A stretch of 38,988 nt of DNA from Zygnema cylindricum. Taxonomy: Eukaryota; Streptophyta; Zygnematophyceae; Zygnematales; Zygnemataceae. The position numbers and the translations under genes are program-made. Numbering within the stretch: the stretch's first letter is position 1; each line of letters opens with the position of its first letter. The stretch spans positions 188,001-226,988 of the forward strand of contig JBBHKE010000955.1 in NCBI GenBank assembly GCA_037447655.1, read 5' to 3'. Below, piece by piece: positions 21,064 to 30,983 of the stretch. The notes under the pieces are model-generated. The model made no database searches, was not told the origin of the DNA, and worked only from the letters and a program-made list of their open reading frames with translations.

Positions 21064-22516
21064 TTAATTATCATCCTTGTTCATGGTGCAAGGGCAGCAG
21101 CAATGAAGAACACACTCGCAGGTCTCGTGGCAAAGAAAGCAGAGACCAATGGTGAAGATCCTGATAACATGCAAAAAAAAAAAAAATGAAAAATGAGAAA
21201 AACAACAGCATCAGAAAAAAAGCTGCGTTATAACAAGAGCAGCAAAATATATGATCAGAAGTAGCAGAACTTAATGCAGGAAACTGTACTCCGGATGTGA
21301 AGAAACAATTGGAAATGCTGCATACTGTTTTCTTGTATTATACACATTTAATACTGTATAGAATGTGAATGGTACAGGAACATTACATACAGCGTTTCCA
21401 AATGTTTTCAATGACAGTACATACAAATTTTCTTTTAGTTCGTTAAATACAATACACAACATAGAAATTCATAAAAACATTACCATTACGCATTCAGCAT
21501 TACAACAAATTACATAGTTCACCAGTATGAAAATTAATAACATCCATACTGGCATGCATTCTTTTACCGCGAAAAGAAACAAGCTATTAATTACACTTGT
21601 TAAAAGGAGAGGAGAGGTAAAATAATATTTTTTTGACTGAAATAGTGATAAACCAGTGATATTGTTCACACATCAAGAACTCTTGGCAAAGAATCGGGCT
21701 TAGCTGCAGGCAAAGTTTTCACGAATATACAAAAAAAAAAAAAATTACAACTCCCTCTTTCTAAGAAACTAGAGAAGCATTGAATCGCAAAAAGCGTCAA
21801 GGGTTTTATCGCCATTATAATCAACTTTTCTCCATGCACACGTGTTCGGTTTACTTTGGCAGACATCCAATCAGAAGGTAATCCATAGCATCAACCGTCG
21901 GATTGATAATTTGACGAGTGTGCACGGAAAAAAGATGATTTAAAGAGGCGAAAAAAACATTGACGTTACTACTGTAGCGATTCACGATCTACTGTACGGA
22001 TCATAAAGTTCGAATCGTACGAATAATTAAAATTGAGCGCAGCATTGTCCGAAAAGTAATATGCTTAATGGTCGCACTATTGAAAAGTACAAACTTCTGG
22101 CTTCTGTATAATTCACAGTGCCCAATAGCGACCAAGCTCAACAGAAATGTAATTACCGCTCTGCCAGGTCACCGTCTATGATACGCGTATTAAACGATTT
22201 TCTCACATAGGATACGCGAACAGTACGGCGAAAAATCAGTGACATAGGGGAATGCCACGTCAGCATAGTTTTACTTGTACACAGGGCGACACGTGGGACA
22301 ATCGTACAAAGACAAATAGTTCGCAATGTCGTACGAATGAACGAAACTGTACGATTAACGAAACTGTACGATTTGTGAATTTAGGTTAACCTACAATGTT
22401 AAAAAAGTTTCTGCAACTTACAAAGCGTAGCAGCAGCCATGCTTTTCCTTCCTCTCTTCAATCTGGCTACGCGGACCAAGGCTAGAGTACATTTGCTGGT
22501 CGACAGGGGCGTCCAT
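21064..22516 (-). CDS. 63-residue cysteine-rich small protein (CYSTM-like layout)
   Basis: Two coding exons: 22422-22516 (95 bp) and 21064-21160 (97 bp). The donor reads GCTTT/GTAAGTT and the acceptor TTATCAG/GATC. The split codon TT+G restores one uninterrupted frame ending in TAA. Residues 1-27 are hydrophilic and charged (QIEERKEKHG). Residues 28-56 hold ten cysteines in a partly hydrophobic stretch: CCYALIFTIGLCFLC, then CECVLHCCCPC. The last residues are NKDDN. The layout recalls plant CYSTM (cysteine-rich transmembrane module) proteins, which are tail-anchored and stress-related, but the match is by eye. The intron (21161-22421) contains MITE M3. A sequence like TTTATTTGGCAG before the ATG suggests a leader intron, and a CT-rich leader and telobox lie near 23430-23490. 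Confidence 0.7.
21772..21989. mobile_element. M-type short MITE, copy 3, in an intron
   Basis: TA flanks are at 21770-21771 and 21990-21991. CCATGCACACGTG on the left and GAGTGTGCACGG on the right are inverted, and the outer ends share TGAATCGC. It lies wholly inside the coding intron of the cysteine-rich gene. Confidence 0.6.
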
Positions 22517-22802
22517 GGCTCTGACTGCCAAATAAATTGATAAAAACAAAAAAAAGGTGTCAGAATAACATAAGCAAGCCAAAATGAAAACAAATGAATA
22601 TCGGTCGTCTCTCAGAGCAAACAGTAAATATTAAAAGAAATGACATCAGCTAATCCGGTCAGACGTGGTAAGCATGTAATTCTGCAAGGAGAAAAAAACA
22701 TGGAAAAAAAATTTGTTCTCCTGAAGAAATAGACAAAAAATAATCACATAGGACTAGAATAAATCGTAGAATCAAAGTGACAGACATGACATTCATCCTT
22801 TA

Positions 22803-22850
22803 ACATAATAATAATAATAATAAATCATACAGTAATAATAATAATAATAG
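22803..22850. repeat. TAA/ATA trinucleotide microsatellite
   Basis: Two short runs of ATA/TAA units separated by about ten bases. Confidence 0.85.
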
Positions 22851-22923
22851 ACCGGTAGCAAAAACATTTTCCCTCGTTGTCCACAAAATATGACATGCGT
22901 TCATAAAAAAAGACAAGCTACAT

Positions 22924-22928
<5 letters not shown>

Positions 22929-22955
<27 letters not shown>

Positions 22956-23035
22956 CACAAAAAAAGCAAAAAAAAAAGAGGAAAGAAAAAAAAAAAAAAA
23001 AAAAAAATAAAAAAAAAAAAAAAAAAAAAAAAAAA
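22929..23035. repeat. Long poly(A) tracts
   Basis: There is an A-run of about 27 bases, an A-rich bridge, and then runs of about 20 and 26 A. On the minus strand these are T-tracts inside the presumed leader intron of the cysteine-rich gene. Tract length may be unreliable in assembly. Confidence 0.85.
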
Positions 23036-23423
23036 GCTCATGTTCTGCAAATGAAAATGAGGAATGTGTAAAAACAGAGAAACTCTCGTTTAAGCGGCAG
23101 GAAAAACATCAACACTGACAAAGCAACAGGAAGTAGTGAGATCATCCACAACATTCCGTACAACCAATGACGTCAGCATTCATCAAGGAAAAGAGTGGTG
23201 ACAATACATTCACAAGTTACACAGTATTCATTTTCTCATTGGAGCAATGAAGCTAAAACCTAGAAAAGTAAGAGCAAAAAGAGTTAATAAAATATGATTT
23301 TAAGCTTCGTATATCCAAACTTATAATCCAATCAACCAGCAAGCATTAAAGGAAAGAGGCATACGTCAGCAAATAACCATATAAGGGTGAGAAGAGACCA
23401 GTGACGTAATCAAAATCCAAAAT

Positions 23424-23560
23424 GGAGAGAGAGAGAGAGACAGAGACAGAGAGAGAGAATCAGTTATTCAAAGTCTTCAAAAGTTAAAACCCTAGAGTAT
23501 TACCTGCAGAATTTTATTTGTTGATCTGATTAATTTTATTTACCGCCTGCCTTGAAAATG
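23424..23560 (-). promoter_or_regulatory. Probable promoter and leader of the cysteine-rich gene
   Basis: On the minus strand: a TAAATAAAA TATA-like element near 23535-23545, a telobox (TAGGGTTTT, 23486-23494), and then a CT microsatellite at 23424-23458. CT-rich leaders and teloboxes near start sites are common in plant genes. The assignment to the gene at 21064-22516 assumes a leader intron of about 0.9 kb. Confidence 0.4.
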
Positions 23561-24800
23561 ACGAAGGTTAAAATTGAGATATATTTGAAGTGGAGTCCCT
23601 ACTTGTATCTTCAAGCTGAAAAATTTGAAAGGCAGAAGTGATTAGGAAGGCGTTGAGTGGGCAGACAAAAAATATCCAGTGAAAAATTGAGGAATATTCC
23701 TTTCAATCAGTGTTGATAATACCGTACGCTTCGTTCATTGGTTAAAAAGTTCCTGACGTTTTCTTCGTACAATACTATTCCTGTCAATATCTCCGTCTAT
23801 CACGGAATTTGTCCTTCAAACACAGAAAATTAAGCAAAAATATCATTAAACATAATTCTTGGCAATTTAAGACCGTTGGTTTACCCATGCGATATCATGT
23901 ATTTACGAAAATCGTCCGATCTGTTCTCCTGTCAATTTCACAAAACTTTTGACAGATCTAGATTATGTCAGCACAATCTTGTTAATAAGACTGAGACGGT
24001 CTTGGCCAATGATCGACGTCTGACACAATCTAACTTTTTTTTGTCGTCACCGGTCAGACAAAGCAAACTACAAACAAACCAAACCATTCCATTGTATGAC
24101 TGTACGAGACTGCCAGGTATTCCCATTTTACAATGTACGGAATGGCAGTATGGGTCCAAACAATAATAAAATGCTATAGTATCATACCATAAGGGTGATC
24201 CTCCATTGGCTCCTTTACCGTCAAAATTTGAATTACAGGGCCACTTACGTCCGTAGGATTATGATCTGACGGTCAGATAACCCAATCATGGAAAACGGAA
24301 CCTGAACCTAGTCACCTAAAATGTTCTGCCGGTATACTCTAGTTTAGTGCGCACTAATAAACTCGATGAGATGCACAAATTAACGGTACGATTGGAATAC
24401 AGATCGACCGTCCCTTAAGCATGGGTCCAAAAAGTTCTAAAGTCCAAAGCTTCAGAATTTTAGCAATAATCAAAGGTGTTCGTAAACGGGTATAATTTGT
24501 AGTACGGATTGCAGGATTTGGCGTTATGGTATGGCTTTTGGTGTCTTCCAGCGTCGCCTGTTTGATTATGGTACGCATTGGAGGACCGTATGCCTTTCAC
24601 CGACGCCGTCTGAAATGGAACTTGTCGTATTTTGAAAGTCGACTTTGGCGTACAACCTTTGTCATTCACCTTGCAAAAAGTCAAAAATAGACAAATAATT
24701 CGTCGTGTTGCGTATTGGTTAACCGTTACTGATTGTGAAGGTCGCGTGTGAGGGGGTCCACGTCGCCCTGCACTCCTTTCACTCCAATTTCGTTTTACGA
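23561..24800. other. Unassigned DNA with one orphan TIR-like end
   Basis: No gene is supported. TAAGGGTGATCCTCCATTGG near 24190 resembles a P2/P3 left end, but no partner end was found. Open frames on both strands at 23876-24166 and 24354-24684 overlap and look like chance. Confidence 0.35.
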
Positions 24801-24806
24801 CGCCTC

Positions 24807-24850
24807 GCGCCGCGCGGCGCGTCGCAAGTATAAATATGTTTAGGGTTTTA
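24807..24850 (+). promoter_or_regulatory. GC palindrome, TATA box and telobox
   Basis: A perfect 14-bp palindrome, GCGCCGCGCGGCGC (24807-24820), is followed by TATAAATA (24829-24836) and TTTAGGGTTTTA (24839-24850), a telobox. Together these look like a Pol II core promoter on the plus strand, but no clear protein gene follows. Confidence 0.4.
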
Positions 24851-24940
24851 CTCTCATTCGTGTTTTTTTATATAAAAAAAAACACAACCAACAACCCTAT
24901 GACCCTAAAAATCCGCGGTACCCGGGCGGTATTTTGCAAA

Positions 24941-24987
24941 GTGTGCAGGTCTCGGCGCATTTCGCCTCGTGTAGGAGACCTGCACAC
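24941..24987 (+). ncRNA. Strong hairpin downstream of a TATA box
   Basis: GTGTGCAGGTCTC (24941-24953) pairs perfectly with GAGACCTGCACAC (24975-24987). The 21-nt loop contains a smaller GGCG/CGCC hairpin. It starts about 105 bp past the TATA box at 24829. The stem is shorter than a typical plant miRNA precursor, so an RNA structure, a protein-binding palindrome or a mobile-element end are all open. Confidence 0.35.
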
Positions 24988-25251
24988 CCTGCACTCCACG
25001 GGCGAGAAAACTAACGAACCTAGACTATATTATGTACCACATATTTCATACATGCTACGTTCATATTCTGAAAATGTATGAGGCAGTCGGCTTTGATTGG
25101 CCGGCTCCGGACATTGAGGCGACAGTTTTAGCGGAGTTAAAACTCGGATTCAACTTTAGACGATTAGACCACAAAAAACGTTTGTTCCTAGCCAGTAACC
25201 GAACCAGTTGCACTAGTAACGGTACTATTAATAGCCAATTCAAACATATAA

Positions 25252-25983
25252 GGGTGAAGTTCCATTAGGATATTCTGTAATTGTACGGCCAACATTACAG
25301 AATTCGACAATTTGAACGAAGTTCCATTGTGCAGAGTCATTAATGCACGTGTTAGCTAAAGAGTGGTGCCACGTAGCTATGGCTTAGATATTGCAAGTCG
25401 TCAATAATTTTCACACCGACCAAAAATCTTCATTTGCGTACCATGCACGTGCGTACCAGGTCATCGTGCAACACAACTTTGGTACTTTTTGCATACGCCT
25501 TGTCAGATACCACCTCATTTTTTTAGGGTTCCTGTTTTTACGAGTGACGAATGAGCGCTGCCAGAAATAGTGTTACGAATGGGCGCTTACAAAAATAGCG
25601 TGACAAAAGTGCGTTACGAGGTTTCGTTTGTATTTTCTGTTGGATTTTTTCATGTGTATATCGTGTGCGAATCTTTTTGATTTCCGTTGGTTGACATATT
25701 GACACGTATGCTAATTATCCAACGTGTCGTGGCTCAATTTTTCCTGTAATTGGTGATGTACCTCCATCACGAGGTACATCACCAATTACATAAATTTTCG
25801 AAGCGAATGCTTCGCGAAAACCCATCCAACAGCCATTATTAACTCCCAAACTTTTGGAGAATATTGGCAAGATTCTCTGTAATGTTGTTTTCCGGATTAA
25901 AACAAAATACGAGGTACATCGTAGTACGGAGAGGTCTGAATTTATGTAAACAACCTCACTTTTTGTCTAATGGAACTCCACCC
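25252..25983 (+). mobile_element. P3-type TIR element, copy a
   Basis: Left GGGTGAAGTTCCATTAG and the reverse complement of the right end, GGGTGGAGTTCCATTAG, differ at one base. TAA flanks at 25249-25251 and 25984-25986. It is present again, inverted, at 37225-37935. The centre has a perfect 20-bp-arm hairpin (25745-25764 with 25771-25790, 6-nt loop) and next to it a GAAGCGAATGCTTC palindrome. Non-coding, PIF/Harbinger-like by its 3-bp TAA duplication. Confidence 0.88.
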
Positions 25984-25986
25984 TAA

Positions 25987-26681
25987 GAGCGTTGTTCCAT
26001 TAGGCGGTCTCATTAAACGTCGAAAATTCGTTTACTGGAGCGATAGTTCCATTATGTCGGGTCAGTAACCTACATTTTATTTGCGTAGCACACTTTTATT
26101 GGTCCATGTAATAGATGAATACGATTTTAGCAATCTTCAAAAAATCTCTGACATCAAATTGTGACCACATATTTGTACCATCAAAGGTAAAAAGTGACCC
26201 ATACGACGGATTAAATAAAATTTGTACTGGCGGACGAAATTTAAGATTTGTAAAAGTGTACAAATATGTCAAAATGGTTATTGGATGGCGACAGAAGCGT
26301 GAAACAATATCCTCCGTCAAAGATTTTCTTGCGGCCTCGCATCCTCCCTGGCCGAAGGCACATGTCATACGCGACGTGTAACCCACCTGGTCACGCGGTC
26401 GTCGTGGGTATATGTTCACATTTCCGCGAGGCACGATGCTATTCGTTCAGGCCCTTAGAATTGACCTACTCCGGGTCACTTGTTGCGAACTGAAAGTGTC
26501 AGACGATGGCGTATCCGATTTTGCATCCGACGGTCCACGTTTACGCCCATAAACGTGGAGAATCCAATCCCTGATTCACTAGGCTTGTTTTTCTGGCATT
26601 TTTCTTATTTGGTACGACACTGTACGAAATGGTACGACTTTCAGTAAACAGCGGCATTTTTCCCCTAATGGAACCTCACCC
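25987..26681 (+). mobile_element. P2-type TIR element, copy b
   Basis: Flanked by TAA on both sides (25984-25986 and 26682-26684), each shared with a neighbour. Ends GAGCGTTGTTCCATTAGG and, inverted, GGGTGAGGTTCCATTAGG. The body matches 4965-5693. No transposase is encoded. Confidence 0.8.
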
Positions 26682-26684
26682 TAA

Positions 26685-27479
26685 GGGTAACCTTCCATCA
26701 GGCGAAAAGTGGGGTTGTTTACTGGAGAAAGTACCGTTCCCTACTAGGCCGTACTGTTTTTTTTTTTTTTTTTCAAAAGATGTTTACTAAAAATTCGTTG
26801 AGATTCTCCAGACTTCTTGGAGAGAACTACCACCGTCCGATTTTCAATTTTCGACGCAAACGCTTCTTGTTTCCAGTACGTAGCTAGTCTCCTCCAACTA
26901 TCCTCGGGAGGAGAGTTTGTGATTACTGGACGCGTGTTTTGGTCCACTTGTAAAGTCAGAGTCGATCCACGACAGACGTGGAGTAATAAACTTACATGTG
27001 GCAATTGGAGTGTACCGTGTGACATGAAAGCCAGCCTGTTCGACGACAAAAAAATCTTGGTTGTATGGTCGACGACAAAAAAAACTTTGTTTGTAGGACA
27101 TCCTGTGACGTCTCCTTCATAAATGTGCGATACATCGATTTACGTACAAATGGTACATCCTTGGACATTTGTACAAACTTTAATTTTGCAACGGTTTTCG
27201 TGGCCGTTGATACCACAACAACCGTAAGAACGTTCAGATTGTACATTAGCGTGACGCTACAAGATATTTTAATCGGCGTCCGCCCGTACACATACGCAGT
27301 TGCGATTTTGTCCTTTTGGAAATGAGGATTATTCCCGGGCGGCTCAACAGGTCCTACGTGGTACCAATCGCAATCTAACACCTCATTCACTGGCACGACC
27401 TGATGGAAGGGTGCTACAAATTTTACTCCCAGTAAACGTGTTCGTACGATTACTGGGAACGCCTGATGGAAGGTTACCC
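26685..27479 (+). mobile_element. P1-type TIR element, complete
   Basis: Perfect 20-bp TIR, GGGTAACCTTCCATCAGGCG at both ends, flanked by TAA at 26682-26684 and 27480-27482. Length is 795 bp. The right third is repeated at 446-733. The open frames of about 100-134 codons on both strands lack transposase motifs and are not kept in the truncated copy, so it is taken as non-autonomous. Confidence 0.9.
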
Positions 27480-27482
27480 TAA

Positions 27483-27841
27483 GTCGACCAATGACGAAAT
27501 GGTCAAAGTTTTTAGATCAATAGAAAAATAATATTGAAGTACAAATTTACTGATGAAAAATACAAATTCTGGAAACTATGAAGGCTTTTTTATTGGCGGA
27601 AGGTACATTATTGCAAAACGAAAATTTGTACGGTTTTTTTTTTTTTACAACCGGCTGTAAAATTGACTTTTCCGCCAATCAGGTTCGTACTTTCCTCCGA
27701 AAAACGTTTTTTTTCGTCGAATCAAAGTTTTGCTTAAAACTTGACGCAATTATAGCGACATGACACCATGAATCGTTATTATAAGCGTCCGGAAATTAGG
27801 GAATTGCTAATCGCAGAGACAGTTTTTGTTGGGCGCAGATA
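27483..27841. other. Unassigned DNA, partly an outer arm of palindrome U
   Basis: The last 60 bp (about 27785-27840) align with the far end of the inverted arm near 37165-37200 (GAATTGCTAATCGCAGAGAC here). An extra E-like end, CACCATGAATCGTTATTAT, occurs near 27766. No gene is seen. Confidence 0.4.
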
Positions 27842-28322
27842 CACCGCGAATCGTTATTAGCGTTATGAACTCAATATCGGCGCCCCCAAATTTTGATTCC
27901 AAAACCCGAAATGAAATTGATAATATTAAAACGGTACTTTATTAAGTAAAAAAGTATAAATATGGATTAAAATAATCGCGATCGCATGTAAAACTACGCT
28001 CATAAAAATAGACATAAGAAGATCGAACCTATTTTAGTGAAAATATATGTGTGGCGTAATAATTATTCGCGCGAACACCCAAATTAGAGTTATGGAAAAA
28101 CTAGAGTCAAAGGACACGACAGTGTACGATTTATCAGATTTTGTACTTTTCCCTATTTTACCGTGAAGATCTTGATGGCAGATCTGTTGTACCAAAATTA
28201 GAATTAATGATCAATTGGTATTAATCATTTTTTCAAAAAAAATGAAAATCGTAATTCGTGTTAATAACGCTAATTATTTTTTATCACTAATAATTTCTCA
28301 ACGCTCATAACGATTCACAGTG
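27842..28322 (+). mobile_element. E-type MITE, copy 1 (TA target)
   Basis: TIR CACCGCGAATCGTTATTAGC and, inverted, CACTGTGAATCGTTATGAGC. TA flanks at 27840-27841 and 28323-28324. The empty site can be read from the inverted arm near 37150-37165, which shows a single GGTAGTTGTC where this copy is split. 481 bp, non-coding, related to copy 2 at 11992. Confidence 0.72.
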
Positions 28323-28324
28323 TA

Positions 28325-28579
28325 GTTGTCAAAAATTGTACATTCGAAGTAGAGTTTAGTGCAAGTTACGTACCTTTGGGTTTATGGTTGACGGTCAATA
28401 TGTAACAACTTTGATTGGCGAAATATTGTAACGACGGTTAAAAAAGTGTCGCGTTTGCGAACGTCGACCGTCATAAAAAAAAAAAAAATCACACGGTCGG
28501 CGCAGGTTTACGGTAACAAAACTGAGGCAACCACATGTAAATAAAATTGTTGCGCGCAAGTAGTTTCTCACTTCACGTG
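28325..28579 (+). repeat. Palindrome arm U1
   Basis: Matches 36909-37160 in inverted orientation and 37939-38192 in direct orientation, sharing CAAGTTACGTACCTT, TTGACGGTCAA and GTTTCTCACTTCAC. It is interrupted at its right end by the LTR retrotransposon and resumes at 36361. Confidence 0.75.
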
Positions 28580-29546
28580 TGTAACAGGATCTCCTACCTC
28601 TCAGAAAATCCCATTACTACAAACAATTCCAACCACACATTCCACACATTGGAAAATACACATCCACATTGGAAAACACTCACATAAGGATAACTTTAAA
28701 TTAGAAGAAGCTTTTGTCCACATAACATTAGCTTGGTCTCTTGCCCTCGTGGCTCAACCCTTCAATTTAAAGTGTTTCCTCTACTCTCCACTCTTAATAA
28801 TTCCATCTCTTAACTACTAAAACACTATTTAGTTAGTAAGAGATTTCAATGCAAAATGCCTTTTCTCCAATTTGGTATTAATCGCTCAGGACCAAGATCA
28901 GCCGGAATTTCCACAAACTTTTCCCAAAGGAAAAGATGTCTACTCTCCTCTTACACTTCACTATTTATCCATCATCGCCCTGGACTCGCCAGGCCAGAGT
29001 CAACGCTCCGTTTTAACAGGCTTTTACCTGGGCCAATCATTGATCAGCAAAGACTCAGACTGACCAATGCAAAAACGTGCGAAATCTCTTACTAACTACT
29101 TAGCACTTTACTAACCAATCAAACGTTACGTTTCACTACGTAACATTTACGTGCAAAATTGCGCGCCAAACGAAACGCGACTTCGCACGATCGTGCGTAA
29201 CAAATTTCGCACGCGAAACTTCCTACGAAATTCCTTTAAGTAAAAGTGACGTTTCGTACTAAAATTTGTACGAAACGAACCACCGTGCATACTAAACGTT
29301 TCATTAGAACTTTATGAAACGTACACACGTAATTTCGGTACTAATTTGACCCTTAACCCGTTTCAATGATACCCACTTGTTATTTAGACCCCACGCTGTC
29401 ACCTAAATGCACCCACCGCTATAACTTTTAAAATATAACTCCAAATAGCGTGATTCTTTTGCGGACGTCTACCAAATTTAGTACTTTATAATCATAACAC
29501 CTAAATATCACTTTATAAACAAGTTCGATCCGCTATTGCTGTTACA
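28580..29546 (-). repeat. 3' LTR (left in the window)
   Basis: 967 bp, ends TG...CA, nearly identical to 35389-36355. It contains GTAC-rich palindromes such as CGCACGATCGTGCG. The 79-codon frame inside it is repeated only because the LTR is repeated. Confidence 0.97.
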
Positions 29547-29549
29547 TCA

Positions 29550-29559
29550 TCCCCTCCTT
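29550..29559 (-). promoter_or_regulatory. Polypurine tract
   Basis: AAGGAGGGGA on the minus strand, three bases before the 3' LTR. This is the expected primer site for plus-strand DNA synthesis. Confidence 0.85.
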
Positions 29560-29624
29560 ATTTTTAACTGACCTCAGTTAAACACTTTTAACTTTCAAGA
29601 CGGCACTTCTATATTATTATCCCT

Positions 29625-30983
29625 CTAATACCTCTGTAAAAACTCAGAATTTTTATCCTCTAAAGTCAACTCATCTTCAGGCCTTCCTAGATAATGCACT
29701 TGCCCGAATATAGTATTACCAACCTTGAACCGTTGACCAACCCAATCTATTACCCATATGTGGACTTCAGGTTCTATAATTATTGAGGGATCCAATTCCA
29801 GTTCTCTTTCTGTTGGTCGAAGATTCGCTGGTTTCAGTTGACTGATGTGTATCACAGGATGAATTTTTGGTGAAGGCGGAAAGTCCAATTTGGCAGCAAC
29901 TGACGATATCATCTCGATTACAGTAAATGGTCCAATGTACTTAGGGGCAAATTTCCCCGTAGGATCCGATTGTCCCTCAATCTTGCACCTGTAATGAGTT
30001 GTAGAAAGCCAAACCTTGTCACCTGTGCGTAACACCCAATCACCCCGTTTGCGGTTAGCATTTAATTCTTGCCTCCTTTGTGCCTCCACTAATGAATCTC
30101 GGACAGTTTTCCAAATTGTTTGAACGTATTCCCAAAACTCTGTTCCAGAACCCCTATTTTCTTGAGTGACTCCTGTTATTAAGTCCAATGCTTCTCTAGG
30201 TTGGTATCCGTATGCAACCTTAAATGGCGAGAATCCTGTACTAGCATGTTTACATGAATTGTATGCAAATTCCATTAATGGTAGTTTAGATTCCCATGTG
30301 TTCTGAACTCCACTACAAACAGTCCTAAGCATTTCCTCTAGTGTGCGGTTCATCCTTTCTGTCTGTCCATCTGTCTGAGGATGATAAGCGGTACTCATTT
30401 TCAATTCAGTGCCTAAATTTTGTTGCAATTCTTTCCAAAATGCAGATGTAAATTTAGAATCCCTATCACTGACTATAGACAGGGGAACTCCATGATGTCT
30501 GACCACGTTGTCAAAATATAACTTTGCAATATCTACAACTGAATGAGTAGTTTTGCAAGGGATAAAGATTGCCATTTTACTGAACCTATCGACTACGACC
30601 ATGATACTGTCATTTCTTCTAGATGTAGCTGGTAACCTGACAATAAAATCCATACTGACAGATTCCCATGGTCTTTCGGGGATATCTAAAGGTTTTAAGA
30701 GTCCCCTAGGTTTCTGGTTACTAGGTTTACTCTGTTGGCAAGGAACACAACTTTCCACGTGTTTCGACACCTCCTTTGCCATCCCTGGCCAAAACAATCT
30801 ACTCTGCAACCGACTAAGAGTTTTATCTCGACCAAGATGTCCTAAATGCTCATGGGCTTCCTGTAAAAGTTGTTTTCTTAAGTCTCCCATTTCAGGAATG
30901 CATAACCTATCCCCTGTTCGCAAATACAGTAAACCATCTTCTATTCTAAAGTTTTTAACATGCCTCTCATTCAGAGGGGTCAA
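29625..30983 (-). CDS. pol (IN): Retrotransposon integrase with chromodomain-like tail
   Basis: The frame holds the HHCC zinc-binding region ([12 protein letters not shown] then CVPCQQSK, about residues 40-85). The catalytic core follows, with D in MDFIVRLP, D in VSDRDSKF and E in [14 protein letters not shown] (DDE triad). Next is a GPF-type module ([13 protein letters not shown], about 345) and then a C-terminal chromodomain-like segment (about 400-452, [17 protein letters not shown]). The aromatic W expected in the TWE motif is L here, so histone binding may be altered. It inserts the cDNA into the host genome. Its frame is +1 relative to RT-RNase H, joined at about 30970-30983, but the same as protease. 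Confidence 0.93.
   Translation of the reverse strand: MTPLNERHVKNFRIEDGLLYLRTGDRLCIPEMGDLRKQLLQEAHEHLGHLGRDKTLSRLQSRLFWPGMAKEVSKHVESCVPCQQSKPSNQKPRGLLKPLDIPERPWESVSMDFIVRLPATSRRNDSIMVVVDRFSKMAIFIPCKTTHSVVDIAKLYFDNVVRHHGVPLSIVSDRDSKFTSAFWKELQQNLGTELKMSTAYHPQTDGQTERMNRTLEEMLRTVCSGVQNTWESKLPLMEFAYNSCKHASTGFSPFKVAYGYQPREALDLITGVTQENRGSGTEFWEYVQTIWKTVRDSLVEAQRRQELNANRKRGDWVLRTGDKVWLSTTHYRCKIEGQSDPTGKFAPKYIGPFTVIEMISSVAAKLDFPPSPKIHPVIHISQLKPANLRPTERELELDPSIIIEPEVHIWVIDWVGQRFKVGNTIFGQVHYLGRPEDELTLEDKNSEFLQRY

Noticed and set aside
24836-25081. 81-codon frame starting at the ATG inside the TATA region
   Set aside because: The ATG overlaps the TATA box and would lie upstream of any transcript start.
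26744-27396. Several frames of 100-134 codons inside element P1
   Set aside because: Present on both strands, without DDE or DNA-binding motifs, and not preserved in the truncated copy at 446-733.
28856-29095. 79-codon frame repeated exactly at 35665-35904
   Set aside because: The identity only reflects the two LTRs; nothing indicates a real LTR-encoded protein.
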